The notes beneath the pieces are model-generated. The model was not told where the DNA came from. It was given only the letters and a program-made list of their open reading frames with translations, and did no database searches. From NCBI GenBank assembly GCA_035499555.1, contig DATJYO010000067.1, forward strand, positions 1 through 64,000: a stretch of 64,000 nucleotides of DNA. Direction: 5' to 3'. The stretch is from Bog-159 sp035499555 (GTDB taxonomy: Bacteria; Acidobacteriota; Terriglobia; Bryobacterales; Bryobacteraceae). The translations under genes were made by a program, and so were the position numbers. Below are positions 37,242-46,067 of this stretch, piece after piece; position 1 is the first letter of the stretch; each line of letters starts with the position of its first letter.

Positions 37242-39131
37242 CTAGGGCGGCGTGGTGGCGGAAGCGATCGCGGACATGGGTGAACTCAAGCCTTGCGCAA
37301 TGGCGACCACCCCGAAGTAATACGTCGTCGACGGTTGCAAGGGCTGGTCTTTCCATTGTGTGACGCTCCCGGGCGTGGTCACGGCCAAGGTAAGGTGCGA
37401 GGTCGAAGTGCCGGCGTAAACCTGGTATTGGCTGATGCCGCCGCCGGCGGGAGCTTTCCAGGTAACCTGAATCTCGCGCGACGACAATGGCGTGGCGGTC
37501 ACGCCGGTCGGACTGGCCGGCGGGCTGTTGCGATATGTAGTCAGGGTTAAGGCGTTCGATTTCGCCGAGACGTTGTTGGCCATGTCGAAGGCCTGGACCT
37601 GGTAGATGTATTGCGTATTCTGGCTCAGGCTGGCGTCGTAATACGAAGTGGTTGTCGCGTTGGCGATCCAGACGCCGGTGCACGTCTTACTGGGTGGCAC
37701 GGGGCTGCAGCGGTAGACGTTGTAACCGGCCACCGCGACATTGTCTCCGGAACCGGTCCAGGAGATCGTCGCGCTGGTGTAGCCTGCCGTCCCGGTCAAA
37801 GCCGCCGGGGCGGAGGGCGCCAACGTGTCCGGAGGGTTCACCAGCATCTTGTTGTAATTGAAAGCTGTGGTGGTGAACTCGGCAAGCTTGTCGGCGTTGA
37901 TGGCATCCAGGTTGGCGTTGTTGAGGATGATGCTCTGCGAACAGCTATCGGTGGTACAGGTGCAGTTGGCGGCGCCGCCATTGGCTGACGTGCCACCGTA
38001 GGTCTGATACGCGAAAAAACCGTCCACGCCCTGCACCGTGAGGTACAACAGGGGAGTATAGTTGGCCTGCGTATAGTTCGCGAGATTCTGCATCGTCTGG
38101 TCGAAATAGGAGTCCAGGGGAGCCCAGAAGCTGAACGGATTCCGCGCCGAGAAGAGATTCGGACTGTTCACGGCATACTCGGCGTTCTCCATTTTCCACA
38201 ACCACGCCTCGCTTACCGCGACGGGCTTGCCCGCCAACCCGGCTTGCTGGGCAATGACCAGCGCATTATTCAGAAGACTGACGTTATTTTCGGTGTTGAT
38301 GGGATAGACGTGGTAGTCGATGTAGTCCAGAGGGAGGACCACATACGCGGCGAGGTAGTCTAAGAGGCCGACCGGCGGGTACTGCCCGAGCCATGTGCCG
38401 AAGCCGGCGCCCAGCGGCAGAGTGAGATTGACCAACCGGACGGAGGTGATTTCGCTGGTGATCATGGCAGCAGCGTCCACCGGATTGCTCAAATTGGTTT
38501 GGCCGCTATTAGCGGCCTCCGTGTCGGGCTCTTCGGCCAGCACCAGGTAATCCGGCTTCAGGTACTGGGCGATGGTGGCCGCCATCGTGGCCCGCGCAGC
38601 GATATATTCGAGCCAATTGAGGGATTGGAAAAACGGCCCCAGATTCGTCCAACCCGTTTGTGGATTATCCCCCTGCAGGATGGTGTTCTCCACTACCACT
38701 TTCAGACCCATGGCGTGGAGACCGCTGACCAACTGCTCGTAGAAGTCGAGGTAGGGCTGCATGGCTGCTTGGCTGCCCCAAAAAGGCTCGTAAAGCATGG
38801 GGAAGCCGATGCCCAGCTTGACGCCCCGAAAGCCCATGGCCTGCAGTTCCTGGGCTTGCGTGAGCGAGCCGCTGAGGCTGTTGATCACCGCCGGTCCGGT
38901 ATTGGCATCGGCTTGTTGCAGTTGCGCGACCCGCAGCATGGGGTACTGCGACGGAGTCCCGATGGAGGCATTGAAGGTTTTGAGGTAATTTTGCAGCTCG
39001 GAATAGATCGTGCTGCAATAGCCGGCCGGCACGGCGGGGGATTTCGGGGGAGGCGGAACATTGGCGCTGGCCGGCGCACAACCCCGGATCAATGCTGCTA
39101 AGGTTATGAAAATATATGATTTGGACGTCAT
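37242..39131 (-). CDS. Secreted TIM-barrel-like protein with two fibronectin type III domains, paralogue B
   Basis: This 629-residue protein has a signal peptide ending at about ASA (residue 23), a barrel-like domain at about 35-430 and two FN3 domains at about 437-530 and 537-629. LAEEPDTE (E200, E201) and VSEAW (E308) fall at the same places as in paralogue A and could be catalytic Glu. NCTCTTDSC near residue 389 is identical in both. Paralogue A has three more FN3 domains, so one gene gained or the other lost modules. A GC sequence, IRGC, in the signal region is a poor lipobox. It is probably extracellular; the substrate is unknown. Confidence 0.8.
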   Translation of the reverse strand: MTSKSYIFITLAALIRGCAPASANVPPPPKSPAVPAGYCSTIYSELQNYLKTFNASIGTPSQYPMLRVAQLQQADANTGPAVINSLSGSLTQAQELQAMGFRGVKLGIGFPMLYEPFWGSQAAMQPYLDFYEQLVSGLHAMGLKVVVENTILQGDNPQTGWTNLGPFFQSLNWLEYIAARATMAATIAQYLKPDYLVLAEEPDTEAANSGQTNLSNPVDAAAMITSEITSVRLVNLTLPLGAGFGTWLGQYPPVGLLDYLAAYVVLPLDYIDYHVYPINTENNVSLLNNALVIAQQAGLAGKPVAVSEAWLWKMENAEYAVNSPNLFSARNPFSFWAPLDSYFDQTMQNLANYTQANYTPLLYLTVQGVDGFFAYQTYGGTSANGGAANCTCTTDSCSQSIILNNANLDAINADKLAEFTTTAFNYNKMLVNPPDTLAPSAPAALTGTAGYTSATISWTGSGDNVAVAGYNVYRCSPVPPSKTCTGVWIANATTTSYYDASLSQNTQYIYQVQAFDMANNVSAKSNALTLTTYRNSPPASPTGVTATPLSSREIQVTWKAPAGGGISQYQVYAGTSTSHLTLAVTTPGSVTQWKDQPLQPSTTYYFGVVAIAQGLSSPMSAIASATTPP

Positions 39132-39256
39132 TCATGGCTAACTTTCTGAAGCGCTCCAACCAAAGAGTTGGCATGCGTGCGGCGCCTCGCGCACACCTGT
39201 GAGGTGGCGGTGAAGTGGTGGCGATCCAAAAGGATAAGGCTAAGACTGGTAGGGTC

Positions 39257-39286
39257 AGTATGACTTGCTTAGACCGTACTTGTCAA
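39257..39286 (-). promoter_or_regulatory. Sigma70-type promoter for FN3 protein B
   Basis: Minus-strand TTGACA (39281-39286) and CATACT (39257-39262) are separated by 18 bases. The leader is about 118 bases. Confidence 0.7.
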
Positions 39287-39337
39287 TACGCTTAGCGCCG
39301 GGGCGCCAGGGCTGGGAGAACCTTTTGCGGCTCCCTT

Positions 39338-41893
39338 TCAGCGGTCTGGCACAGCAGGCGCTGCCCAGGAACAAGTATCCTGCCAGACGTCCAGCGCATC
39401 CAGGTTGACGTTCTGCCCGGACGCCGGGTTGGCCTTGATGGTCACGGTGTGCGGGCCGCAACTCCAGCCACGCGACACCCACAGCGCCTGTTGTTCCTGG
39501 GTGGTGGCGGATTGCAGATTGACCGTGGCCACCATTGCTCCGTCCAGCAGCACCTGCGCGCTGCCGCCCGTGGACGAGGTTCGGCCGACCCACTCCGCGC
39601 CGGATCCCCAGAAGGTGAGGCTGGCTGTGGCGCCGGCTTGCGGCGTGCTAATGATCTGCGAACTGCTGGCGCCCGCATCCGCGACGATGTGCCAGGCTCC
39701 GGTGTAAATGATGGAGTAGAATGCGCCGGATCCGAACTGACGCTGCTCCTCCTGGCGGGCCGGCTCGGCCGTATACGTCCATGTCGCTCCGCCGTCCGTG
39801 GATTTGTAAATGCCGAAATAGGTAGCTGCGAATACCGTTCCATCGGTGGCGTAAGCCGGCGAGACGACTACAGCCGAGGTGTAGCTGGTGGGCAGAGACG
39901 TGATTTGCGCAAATGAACCTCCGCCATCGGTGGACTTCAACAATCCCTTTTGCAGCGTCCCGATGAACACCGTCTGGTCGCTCTCGTAATTGGGCGAGAC
40001 GGCGATCGAGAAGGGCGTCAGCAGGGTCGTGCCGGGTAAAAGTGTCCAGTTGCTGCCGCCGTTGGTGGATTTATAGATGCCGGAATGGGACGTTCCGGTA
40101 AACACGGTTTGGTCCGTGGCATAGGCCGGAGAGAAAACCACCGGGAGCACTCCGTTATCGCCGGATACGACCTTGATGGCTGAAAAATGGGCGCCGCCAT
40201 CCGTCGATTTGTAGAGCCCGTTGATGGAGCTGCCGGCAAAAACGGTCTGATCCGACGCATAGTTCGGGGATACCGCGATGGAGTCCACGGCGATGTTCTG
40301 CAATCCGGTGCTGTACCAGTTCAGGCCGCCGTTGGTGGACTTGAACAGGCCTCGATTGGGCGAACTGCCATTGATACAGGTAACGGTGGGCGGGTATGCG
40401 GAGCCGGTATGCGTTCCGATGAAGATAGTGCCGTCCGATGCATACGCGGGCGAAACCCCCAGCGACCTGGGGAACGTGGCTTTGCCGCAATCCTGCATAC
40501 CTTGCCATACTAAGCTGCCCTCGATCCGATAGAGGGCTTGCGTGGTTCCGATCCATGCCGTATGACTGGTGGCCCAATCCGGCGCCATGGCATTGGCGTC
40601 CGTATACGAATCGGGGAAGCCGTTGCCCGATGCGGTGTTCTCGAACGTCCAACATCCCTTGGCGCCGTCAGGACCGGTGGGACACGCCGCGCCCCCGGCA
40701 AACGACCAGAGCGTTCCACCGCCGTAAGTGGACGCGAAGACCGTCTGATCGCCCGCATAGTTGGGAGAAATAGTGAGATCGCGTACCAGGCGGGTCGGCA
40801 CGGTGTCGCAATAAGACCAGGTGGCGCCGTAGTTCGTCGAACTCCACAGGCCCTCGAACATTCCCACAAACAACGCTACGCCCACCGAGGTGCTGCCGGC
40901 GGCCAATGTGACGTAATGTTCATTGGTCTGCGGCGATAGCGGGCGCGGCACCGTGCCGGTGAGAGTCCAGGCTGTTCCACGATTCGTGGATTCAAAAACA
41001 CCCGCGGCCGCGGTGCAGATCCAGAGGGTATTGTCGGTGGCGAACCTCGGCGAAATGACGATCGAATTGGCCGCCAGATCGGTAATGCCGGAATTGGCCG
41101 GCGCCCAATTCACGCCCTTGTTGGTGGATATATAGACTCCGCTTCCCTGCGTGCTGGCAAAAACCGTCTGATCGGCGCCAAACGCCGGAGAAAACGCCAC
41201 ACCGGTCACCTTGGACAGGGTCAGGCCGGCGGTCGCCTGCGTCCAGGCGCCGCCTGACGTTGTCGATAAAAAGATCCCATCCGAGGTGCTGCCCAGCAGA
41301 ACCGTGCGATCGCTCGAAAAAGTCGGCGAAACGGAGATTACGCTGATATTGGACGTGAGGCCGGAGGGCACCGCCAACGATTTCCACGTGCTTCCATGAT
41401 CCTGAGAACGAAAGATCGCCTGGGTTGTAACGGCAAATGCCACGCCATCCTGCGAGAAGTGCGGGGAGAGCGCAATCGACTGCACGCCGGACGCCAGCCC
41501 GGCGCCGCCCACCGCGGACCAGGACGCGCCGCCGTTAGTGCTCTTCCACAGGCCGCCGACGCCGCCCATGAAAACCGTGCCGTCGGTGGCAAACCCCGAC
41601 GAAATCGCGATCGACAACATGGGCTGATTGGGAAGGCCTGGAAGGACCGCGAAGCTGAGGCCGCCATTCGTCGATATGAGCGGGATATACTCGCCCACCG
41701 GCAGGGGTTGCGTAATGGCACTGGTCGCCACGAAGATGGTCTGATCGTTGGCATAGTTCGGCGAAACCGCCACCACGCTCATCGGGTCATGGGGTTGATG
41801 CGCTTCGAGAGGCAGCCAGAGTAACGACAACGCGACAGCCGGACAGCCCGCGCGCAAAACAGATCGCAGTACGGCATGAACGAAACAGGACAT
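39338..41893 (-). CDS. Secreted BNR/sortilin-like repeat protein with C-terminal carbohydrate-binding-like domain
   Basis: This 851-residue protein has a signal peptide at about residues 1-30. About 14 BNR-like repeats follow with the pattern SPxYAxDxTVFxGT, then GLYKSTNGGxxW, which fit a propeller of the sortilin/VPS10 type. After about residue 720 a beta-sandwich domain (GAWHIVADAGAS, GSGAEWVGR, LDGAMVATV) resembles domains found with carbohydrate binding. The ATG at 41893 is chosen because GGAG lies seven bases upstream; an in-frame GTG at 41914 lacks this. It has its own promoter at 41941-41969. Function is unknown; adhesion or glycan handling is a guess. Confidence 0.82.
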   Translation of the reverse strand: MSCFVHAVLRSVLRAGCPAVALSLLWLPLEAHQPHDPMSVVAVSPNYANDQTIFVATSAITQPLPVGEYIPLISTNGGLSFAVLPGLPNQPMLSIAISSGFATDGTVFMGGVGGLWKSTNGGASWSAVGGAGLASGVQSIALSPHFSQDGVAFAVTTQAIFRSQDHGSTWKSLAVPSGLTSNISVISVSPTFSSDRTVLLGSTSDGIFLSTTSGGAWTQATAGLTLSKVTGVAFSPAFGADQTVFASTQGSGVYISTNKGVNWAPANSGITDLAANSIVISPRFATDNTLWICTAAAGVFESTNRGTAWTLTGTVPRPLSPQTNEHYVTLAAGSTSVGVALFVGMFEGLWSSTNYGATWSYCDTVPTRLVRDLTISPNYAGDQTVFASTYGGGTLWSFAGGAACPTGPDGAKGCWTFENTASGNGFPDSYTDANAMAPDWATSHTAWIGTTQALYRIEGSLVWQGMQDCGKATFPRSLGVSPAYASDGTIFIGTHTGSAYPPTVTCINGSSPNRGLFKSTNGGLNWYSTGLQNIAVDSIAVSPNYASDQTVFAGSSINGLYKSTDGGAHFSAIKVVSGDNGVLPVVFSPAYATDQTVFTGTSHSGIYKSTNGGSNWTLLPGTTLLTPFSIAVSPNYESDQTVFIGTLQKGLLKSTDGGGSFAQITSLPTSYTSAVVVSPAYATDGTVFAATYFGIYKSTDGGATWTYTAEPARQEEQRQFGSGAFYSIIYTGAWHIVADAGASSSQIISTPQAGATASLTFWGSGAEWVGRTSSTGGSAQVLLDGAMVATVNLQSATTQEQQALWVSRGWSCGPHTVTIKANPASGQNVNLDALDVWQDTCSWAAPAVPDR

Positions 41894-41897
41894 GAGA

Positions 41898-41904
41898 TTT
41901 CTCC
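41898..41904 (-). promoter_or_regulatory. Ribosome binding site deciding the start of the BNR protein
   Basis: Minus-strand GGAGAAA sits just before the ATG at 41893, with seven bases between GGAG and the start. It favours this ATG over the GTG at 41914. Confidence 0.6.
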
Positions 41905-41940
41905 GTGGAAGCACCAGCGGACGGCGATTACAATCCTCCC

Positions 41941-41969
41941 ACTATAGGGGCGGCCCTGGGTACTGTCAA
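41941..41969 (-). promoter_or_regulatory. Sigma70-type promoter for the BNR repeat protein
   Basis: Minus-strand TTGACA (41964-41969) and TATAGT (41941-41946) have the ideal 17-base spacer. The leader to the ATG is about 40 bases. Confidence 0.75.
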
Positions 41970-42120
41970 GGGTAGGCAGTTTCAGCCGATCGCGCCTTCC
42001 AGGACCGGCTTTGGACCTCGCTTGGCCTCGTTGGACCCCTTAATTTCAAGCACTTCGCACGTTAGCTATTAGTACTGGAACTATAGAAAACCGCCGCCGA
42101 AATGCCGCCGCCCGGGGCCA

Positions 42121-42129
42121 TGCTATACT
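42121..42129 (+). promoter_or_regulatory. Extended -10 element upstream of ASST paralogue 3
   Basis: TGCTATACT fits a TGn extended -10 box. No good -35 box is found at the usual spacing. GGAGG follows at 42139-42143, 14 bases before the ATG, which is long. Confidence 0.45.
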
Positions 42130-42157
42130 CAATGCCTCGGAGGTCTCGCTAATCCCC

Positions 42158-44092
42158 ATGCGCAACCCATTGAAATACGCGTCGCGCGCCCTTTCTTCGC
42201 GGTCCTGGGTAATGATGCTCTTTCTGGGAGCAGGCTGCTTTTCTACGCTGCTGCACGCCACCATCACGAACGTTACGCTCGTGTCCGCGCCGGCTTCTCC
42301 CCAAAAGGTGGGGACCAGTGTCAGGTTGACGGTATCCGCGACGGACACCGATCCGGGGCCGCTGAGTTATAAGTGGGAAGTCCTGAATCCAGGCTTCGCG
42401 AACTACTCCGTCGTGCGGGATTTTTCCACCACCAGCACACTGACATGGGCGCCTAACTTCACGGAGGGCGCTTACCAGATCCGGGTTACGGCGCGCGATT
42501 ACCTGGCCGGCACCACCGCCCAGCACGTCATGAAGTTCGTTGCGCAGCCGGTGATAAGCGGCTCCCAGCCCGTGGCGGTCGCCACGGCTAACCCTCTGGT
42601 CGCTTTGTTCAGCGCGCCGACCTGTCCGGTGGGCAGCACCATGGCCGTTGTCTTTCAACTGCAGGGATCGCCGAACCAGACTGTCACAGATTCCCGGCCG
42701 TGCCATGCCGGCTCCCAGAACTTCTACATCGGAGGCATGCAGGCGCAGCAGACTTACACCATGCACAGCCAGGTTACGACCGGCGGCACGGTGACGCCCG
42801 GACCCTCGATCTCATTTACGACCGGCAGCATCCCCACTTCCATGAAGTTTCCCACCCGCAGCGTGCCGGTGACTCCCGCCGTGGGCGCGGATACATCCAG
42901 TGACATTGTTTTGAACGGCTACACGACGACACCGGATTCTCCTTTTGCCACCGACCTGTCTGGAAATATCCTCTGGTACTACACCACCGCATTGCAGATG
43001 ACGCGACCGATTCCGGGTGGGACCCTCCTGACGATTCCTAACGGTACCGGCACGGGCACCGGCGTTTGGGGCCCCGGCATCACGCGGCAGCAATTACTGC
43101 GCGAGTTTGACCTGGTGGGCAACATCGTTCACGAGACGAATTGCGATCGTCTTTACGAGCAACTGCAGGCAATGGGGCTGTCGGATCCTCTCGGCCGGTT
43201 CAATCATGACGCCATCCGCCTCTCGAACGGCCAGACCATGGTGGTGGGCGATATACAGCGGATCTTTCCCGCCGGCACCCAGGGTTCCAGCGCGCCGATC
43301 GATATCATCGGGGACGTAATTATCGTCCTCGACAGTAACTTCCAGGTGGTTTATTACTGGAACGCATTCGATCATGACTGCGCGGGGAGCGGCTGTATCA
43401 GTATCAACCGCAAGGGCAACAACACTTGTACCACAAACCCCAACACGGGCCAGACCGCCGGCGGCTGCCCGCCCGTGCTGTTATCGTCGCCCGCCAACGA
43501 CTGGCTGCACATCAATAGCATTCAGTATCTGACGCCGGATGGCGACATACTGGCCTCTGTACGGGATCAGAACTGGATTGCGAAAATCGACTATAACAAC
43601 GGCACCGGGACCGGCGACTTTCTGTGGCGCCTCGGCCTGAATGGCGACTTCACTCTTATCGGTGGCGGCGGCGATCCGTACCCATGGTTCTCCGGCCAGC
43701 ACAACCCGGGCTTCATCAACGACTCCGAGGACACCTTGGTGGTCTTCGATAACGCGGCCATCCGGCATAGCAAGTACGGGGGAAACAGCCGCGGCCAGGT
43801 TTACACCATTGACCAGGTCGGGATGACGGCGACCTTGGCCCTCAGCGCCGATCTGGGCGCCTATTCGCCTGCCTTGGGAAGCGCCCAGGTGATGACCAAC
43901 GGGAATTACAACTTCTATGCCGGCGATATCACCGCGGGCAAGAACTCGTACGAGGTCCAAAGCACTGAGGTGTCGCCGGTCGGCACGTTCGAATATCAAT
44001 TCCAGGCGATCGGACCGGCCAAGGCTTACCGTGGCTGGCGGCTGCAGGACCTGTATCACGCATCACTCAACGGCTCGGGCGGCCCGGAGTAA
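42158..44092 (+). CDS. Secreted arylsulfotransferase-fold (ASST) protein, paralogue 3
   Basis: This 644-residue protein has a signal peptide at about residues 10-38, an Ig-like domain to about 130 and a propeller with NDWLHIN near residue 447 and YRGWRLQDLY at the end. It departs from the two other paralogues in key motifs: SHQHD becomes SGQHN near residue 511, and FDNGNTR becomes FDNAAIR. The family activity may be changed or lost. It lies 18 kb from the other two and beside the MsrB gene, from which a hairpin separates it. Confidence 0.8.
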   Translation: MRNPLKYASRALSSRSWVMMLFLGAGCFSTLLHATITNVTLVSAPASPQKVGTSVRLTVSATDTDPGPLSYKWEVLNPGFANYSVVRDFSTTSTLTWAPNFTEGAYQIRVTARDYLAGTTAQHVMKFVAQPVISGSQPVAVATANPLVALFSAPTCPVGSTMAVVFQLQGSPNQTVTDSRPCHAGSQNFYIGGMQAQQTYTMHSQVTTGGTVTPGPSISFTTGSIPTSMKFPTRSVPVTPAVGADTSSDIVLNGYTTTPDSPFATDLSGNILWYYTTALQMTRPIPGGTLLTIPNGTGTGTGVWGPGITRQQLLREFDLVGNIVHETNCDRLYEQLQAMGLSDPLGRFNHDAIRLSNGQTMVVGDIQRIFPAGTQGSSAPIDIIGDVIIVLDSNFQVVYYWNAFDHDCAGSGCISINRKGNNTCTTNPNTGQTAGGCPPVLLSSPANDWLHINSIQYLTPDGDILASVRDQNWIAKIDYNNGTGTGDFLWRLGLNGDFTLIGGGGDPYPWFSGQHNPGFINDSEDTLVVFDNAAIRHSKYGGNSRGQVYTIDQVGMTATLALSADLGAYSPALGSAQVMTNGNYNFYAGDITAGKNSYEVQSTEVSPVGTFEYQFQAIGPAKAYRGWRLQDLYHASLNGSGGPE

Positions 44093-44109
44093 TTCCAGCT
44101 TCCAAAAAC

Positions 44110-44151
44110 AGCAAGGGGCAGGGCTTTTTGGGCCCTGCCCGTCCCCTTGCT
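44110..44151. terminator. Long hairpin between ASST paralogue 3 and msrB
   Basis: GGGCAGGGC pairs with GCCCTGCCC over a TTTTTGG-type loop, and the outer arms AGCAAG and CTTGCT pair after a 5-base bulge. On the plus strand it lies 18 bases after the ASST stop but no T-run follows. On the minus strand it is followed by GTTTTTGG, so it would best stop leftward (antisense) transcription. Confidence 0.6.
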
Positions 44152-44224
44152 ATCTGGCTCAAAACTTAAGAAAACAGTGACGAACTGTTCGCTTGATTCG
44201 ATTCTAATCGCAGCCAGGCGGCAG

Positions 44225-44827
44225 GTGACAGAACTGCGTGTACCGTACGGGGTACCAGCGCATCGGCGCTCTTTTCTGTGCGCCTGGCTCGCCCTGATGG
44301 CCGGCAGCGGATGCGGCGACCACACCGCCCCGCACCCCGGACCCGCGGCGCGGGTCCGCCGCCCGGTTCCGGTCCGCGTGGTTGACTTTTCCGATTCCGG
44401 AAAGAGAATAGGAATTGTGGAAACCGCCAAGGTGATCAAAAGCGACGAAGAATGGCAGCGCCAGCTCACGCCCGAACAATTCGCCGTGACCCGCAAGAAG
44501 GGCACGGAAATGGCTTTCACGGGCAAGTACCACCAGCTCCACGATCGCGGGCTCTATCGCTGTGTATGCTGCGGTAATGCGCTGTTCAGCTCCGACACGA
44601 AATTCGATTCCGGCACCGGCTGGCCCAGCTTCTGGGCTCCCATCGCCGCGGAAAATGTCACCGAGGAGACCGACACCGGCTATGGGATGATGCGCACGGA
44701 AGTGCTGTGCAGCAAGTGCGACGCGCATCTGGGCCACGTCTTTCCGGACGGACCGGCGCCCACCGGCCTGCGCTATTGCATGAATTCCGCGGCGCTCAAT
44801 TTCGTCAGGCAGGAGCCGCCCAGGTAG
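44225..44827 (+). CDS. msrB: Peptide-methionine (R)-S-oxide reductase, exported form
   Basis: MsrB reduces the R isomer of methionine sulfoxide in oxidised proteins. The catalytic Cys is in RYCMNSAALNF near the C-terminus. The zinc site is formed by CVCC and CSKC, and GTGWPSFW is the usual active-site stretch. A hydrophobic stretch, RRSFLCAWLALMAGSGC, before the domain looks like a signal peptide, possibly of a lipoprotein, though the lipobox is poor. This suggests repair of secreted proteins in the periplasm. The start is uncertain: GTG at 44225 places the signal near the N-terminus, while TTG at 44147 would begin inside the hairpin before it. Confidence 0.88.
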   Translation: MTELRVPYGVPAHRRSFLCAWLALMAGSGCGDHTAPHPGPAARVRRPVPVRVVDFSDSGKRIGIVETAKVIKSDEEWQRQLTPEQFAVTRKKGTEMAFTGKYHQLHDRGLYRCVCCGNALFSSDTKFDSGTGWPSFWAPIAAENVTEETDTGYGMMRTEVLCSKCDAHLGHVFPDGPAPTGLRYCMNSAALNFVRQEPPR

Positions 44828-44842
44828 CCTGGCAATTCCCGC

Positions 44843-46003
44843 TCAATCCCCTTCCAGCGCCGCTTTACTCTTGGCTCCGGAATCGACGTGCGTCTGTTTC
44901 CATAGTTTGCCCGCGGGCAGGAACAGGACCGACGCCGCCCAGAACGCGGCTGCGAGCAGCATCACAAATGTCCGGCATACCGAGGATAGGCGCTTCAAGG
45001 CCAGGCCGCCCGGTATCCAATGGTCCACGGCGGCGAGGCCGTACAGCAGAATCTGCCCGCCGACCGCCGCGTCCGCCCATCCGCGCGGCAGCCAGAAGCT
45101 GCTCACGGCCACCAGCAACAGCGCGTATGGCAGCAGCAAGCGCCCCAGCTTATAGGAGAAGAAATGAAAGCCAACCGGCGTAAACACGTTCAGCAAGCGC
45201 GGATAACTGCCTACCACCTGGAATAGGCCGGCGAGTGTCCGCACCTTGCGTTGAAACTCGATCTCCAACTGCGTGGGGTAATCGTAGGCGATGGCGCGCC
45301 GTTCGAACACGAAGCGATAGCCCTGAAAGATGGCAGCCAGCGGCAGATAGGCATCGTCAATCAGGGCCGCGGCGGGCAGCGGCCGCGCCAACTCGCGGCG
45401 TAACGCATAGATGCATCCGGTCGCGACCGGGACCGAGCCAACCGCGGTCAATTGGTCCCGCAGCCACTTTTCAAAGCGCCAATAAAGACCGACATCGGCT
45501 TCGCGGCCGCCAGTACCCTTCATCAACTGGATCTGACCGGATACGCCGCCGACGCGCGGGTCGCCCAGACAGGCAACCAACTGGCGCAAAGCATCCGGCT
45601 CCAAACGCTGCCGCACGTCGGTAAAGAACAGAATTTCGCCTTTGGCCCGCGCGATGCCCGCGTTCAGGGCCGCGGCTTTGCCCGCATGCGGAACGCGCAG
45701 CAGCTCGACGCCTTGCGACTGGAATTGACCGGCTATGGCGTCGGTTTCATCCGTGGAACCGTCCGAAACGACCAGGATCCGCATATGCTCCCGCGGATAA
45801 TCCAGCTGCAGGATGGATTCCAGCTTGGCCCGGATCCACGCTTCGCCGTTGTAGACCGCCAGCAGCACGGTAACGCTCCTGGCGGAGAACTGCTTGCGGA
45901 TCGGCCTGGGCCGCCAGCGGGCCAGCACAGCCAGCAGCAGCGGGTATCCGGCGACGATGTAGAACGCGAATCCGGCGCCGGCCAGGAACAGACTCCATGC
46001 CAC
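44843..46003 (-). CDS. Membrane glycosyltransferase family 2 (cellulose-synthase-like)
   Basis: This 386-residue protein has one N-terminal membrane helix, a GT2 catalytic domain from about residue 40 to 270 and three or four C-terminal helices. Motifs are VLLAVYNGE, VSDGSTDET, FTDVRQRL (in place of a DxD) and an RKVRTL stretch that stands where processive enzymes carry QxxRW. This layout matches the poly-N-acetylglucosamine and hyaluronan synthase group, but with Asp-Val-Arg in place of DAD, so the metal site should be checked. It converges on msrB with 15 bases between the stops, and is divergent from a GT4 gene 64 bases away. Confidence 0.8.
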   Translation of the reverse strand: MAWSLFLAGAGFAFYIVAGYPLLLAVLARWRPRPIRKQFSARSVTVLLAVYNGEAWIRAKLESILQLDYPREHMRILVVSDGSTDETDAIAGQFQSQGVELLRVPHAGKAAALNAGIARAKGEILFFTDVRQRLEPDALRQLVACLGDPRVGGVSGQIQLMKGTGGREADVGLYWRFEKWLRDQLTAVGSVPVATGCIYALRRELARPLPAAALIDDAYLPLAAIFQGYRFVFERRAIAYDYPTQLEIEFQRKVRTLAGLFQVVGSYPRLLNVFTPVGFHFFSYKLGRLLLPYALLLVAVSSFWLPRGWADAAVGGQILLYGLAAVDHWIPGGLALKRLSSVCRTFVMLLAAAFWAASVLFLPAGKLWKQTHVDSGAKSKAALEGD

Positions 46004-46067
46004 CTTACCAGTCTATCGGCTGTAAAGCGTCGTGCGAAAATGACTGCTTCACCGGTTCGGCGGCCCC

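Noticed and set aside
39062..39131. Possible lipoprotein signal (IRGC) in FN3 protein B
   Set aside because: Arg before Gly-Cys does not fit a lipobox, and a normal cleavage site (ASA) follows; paralogue A has none.
39338..41893. Regularly spaced repeats suggesting a CRISPR or satellite array
   Set aside because: The periodicity is that of about 14 BNR protein repeats with diverged DNA; there are no identical short repeats with unique spacers.
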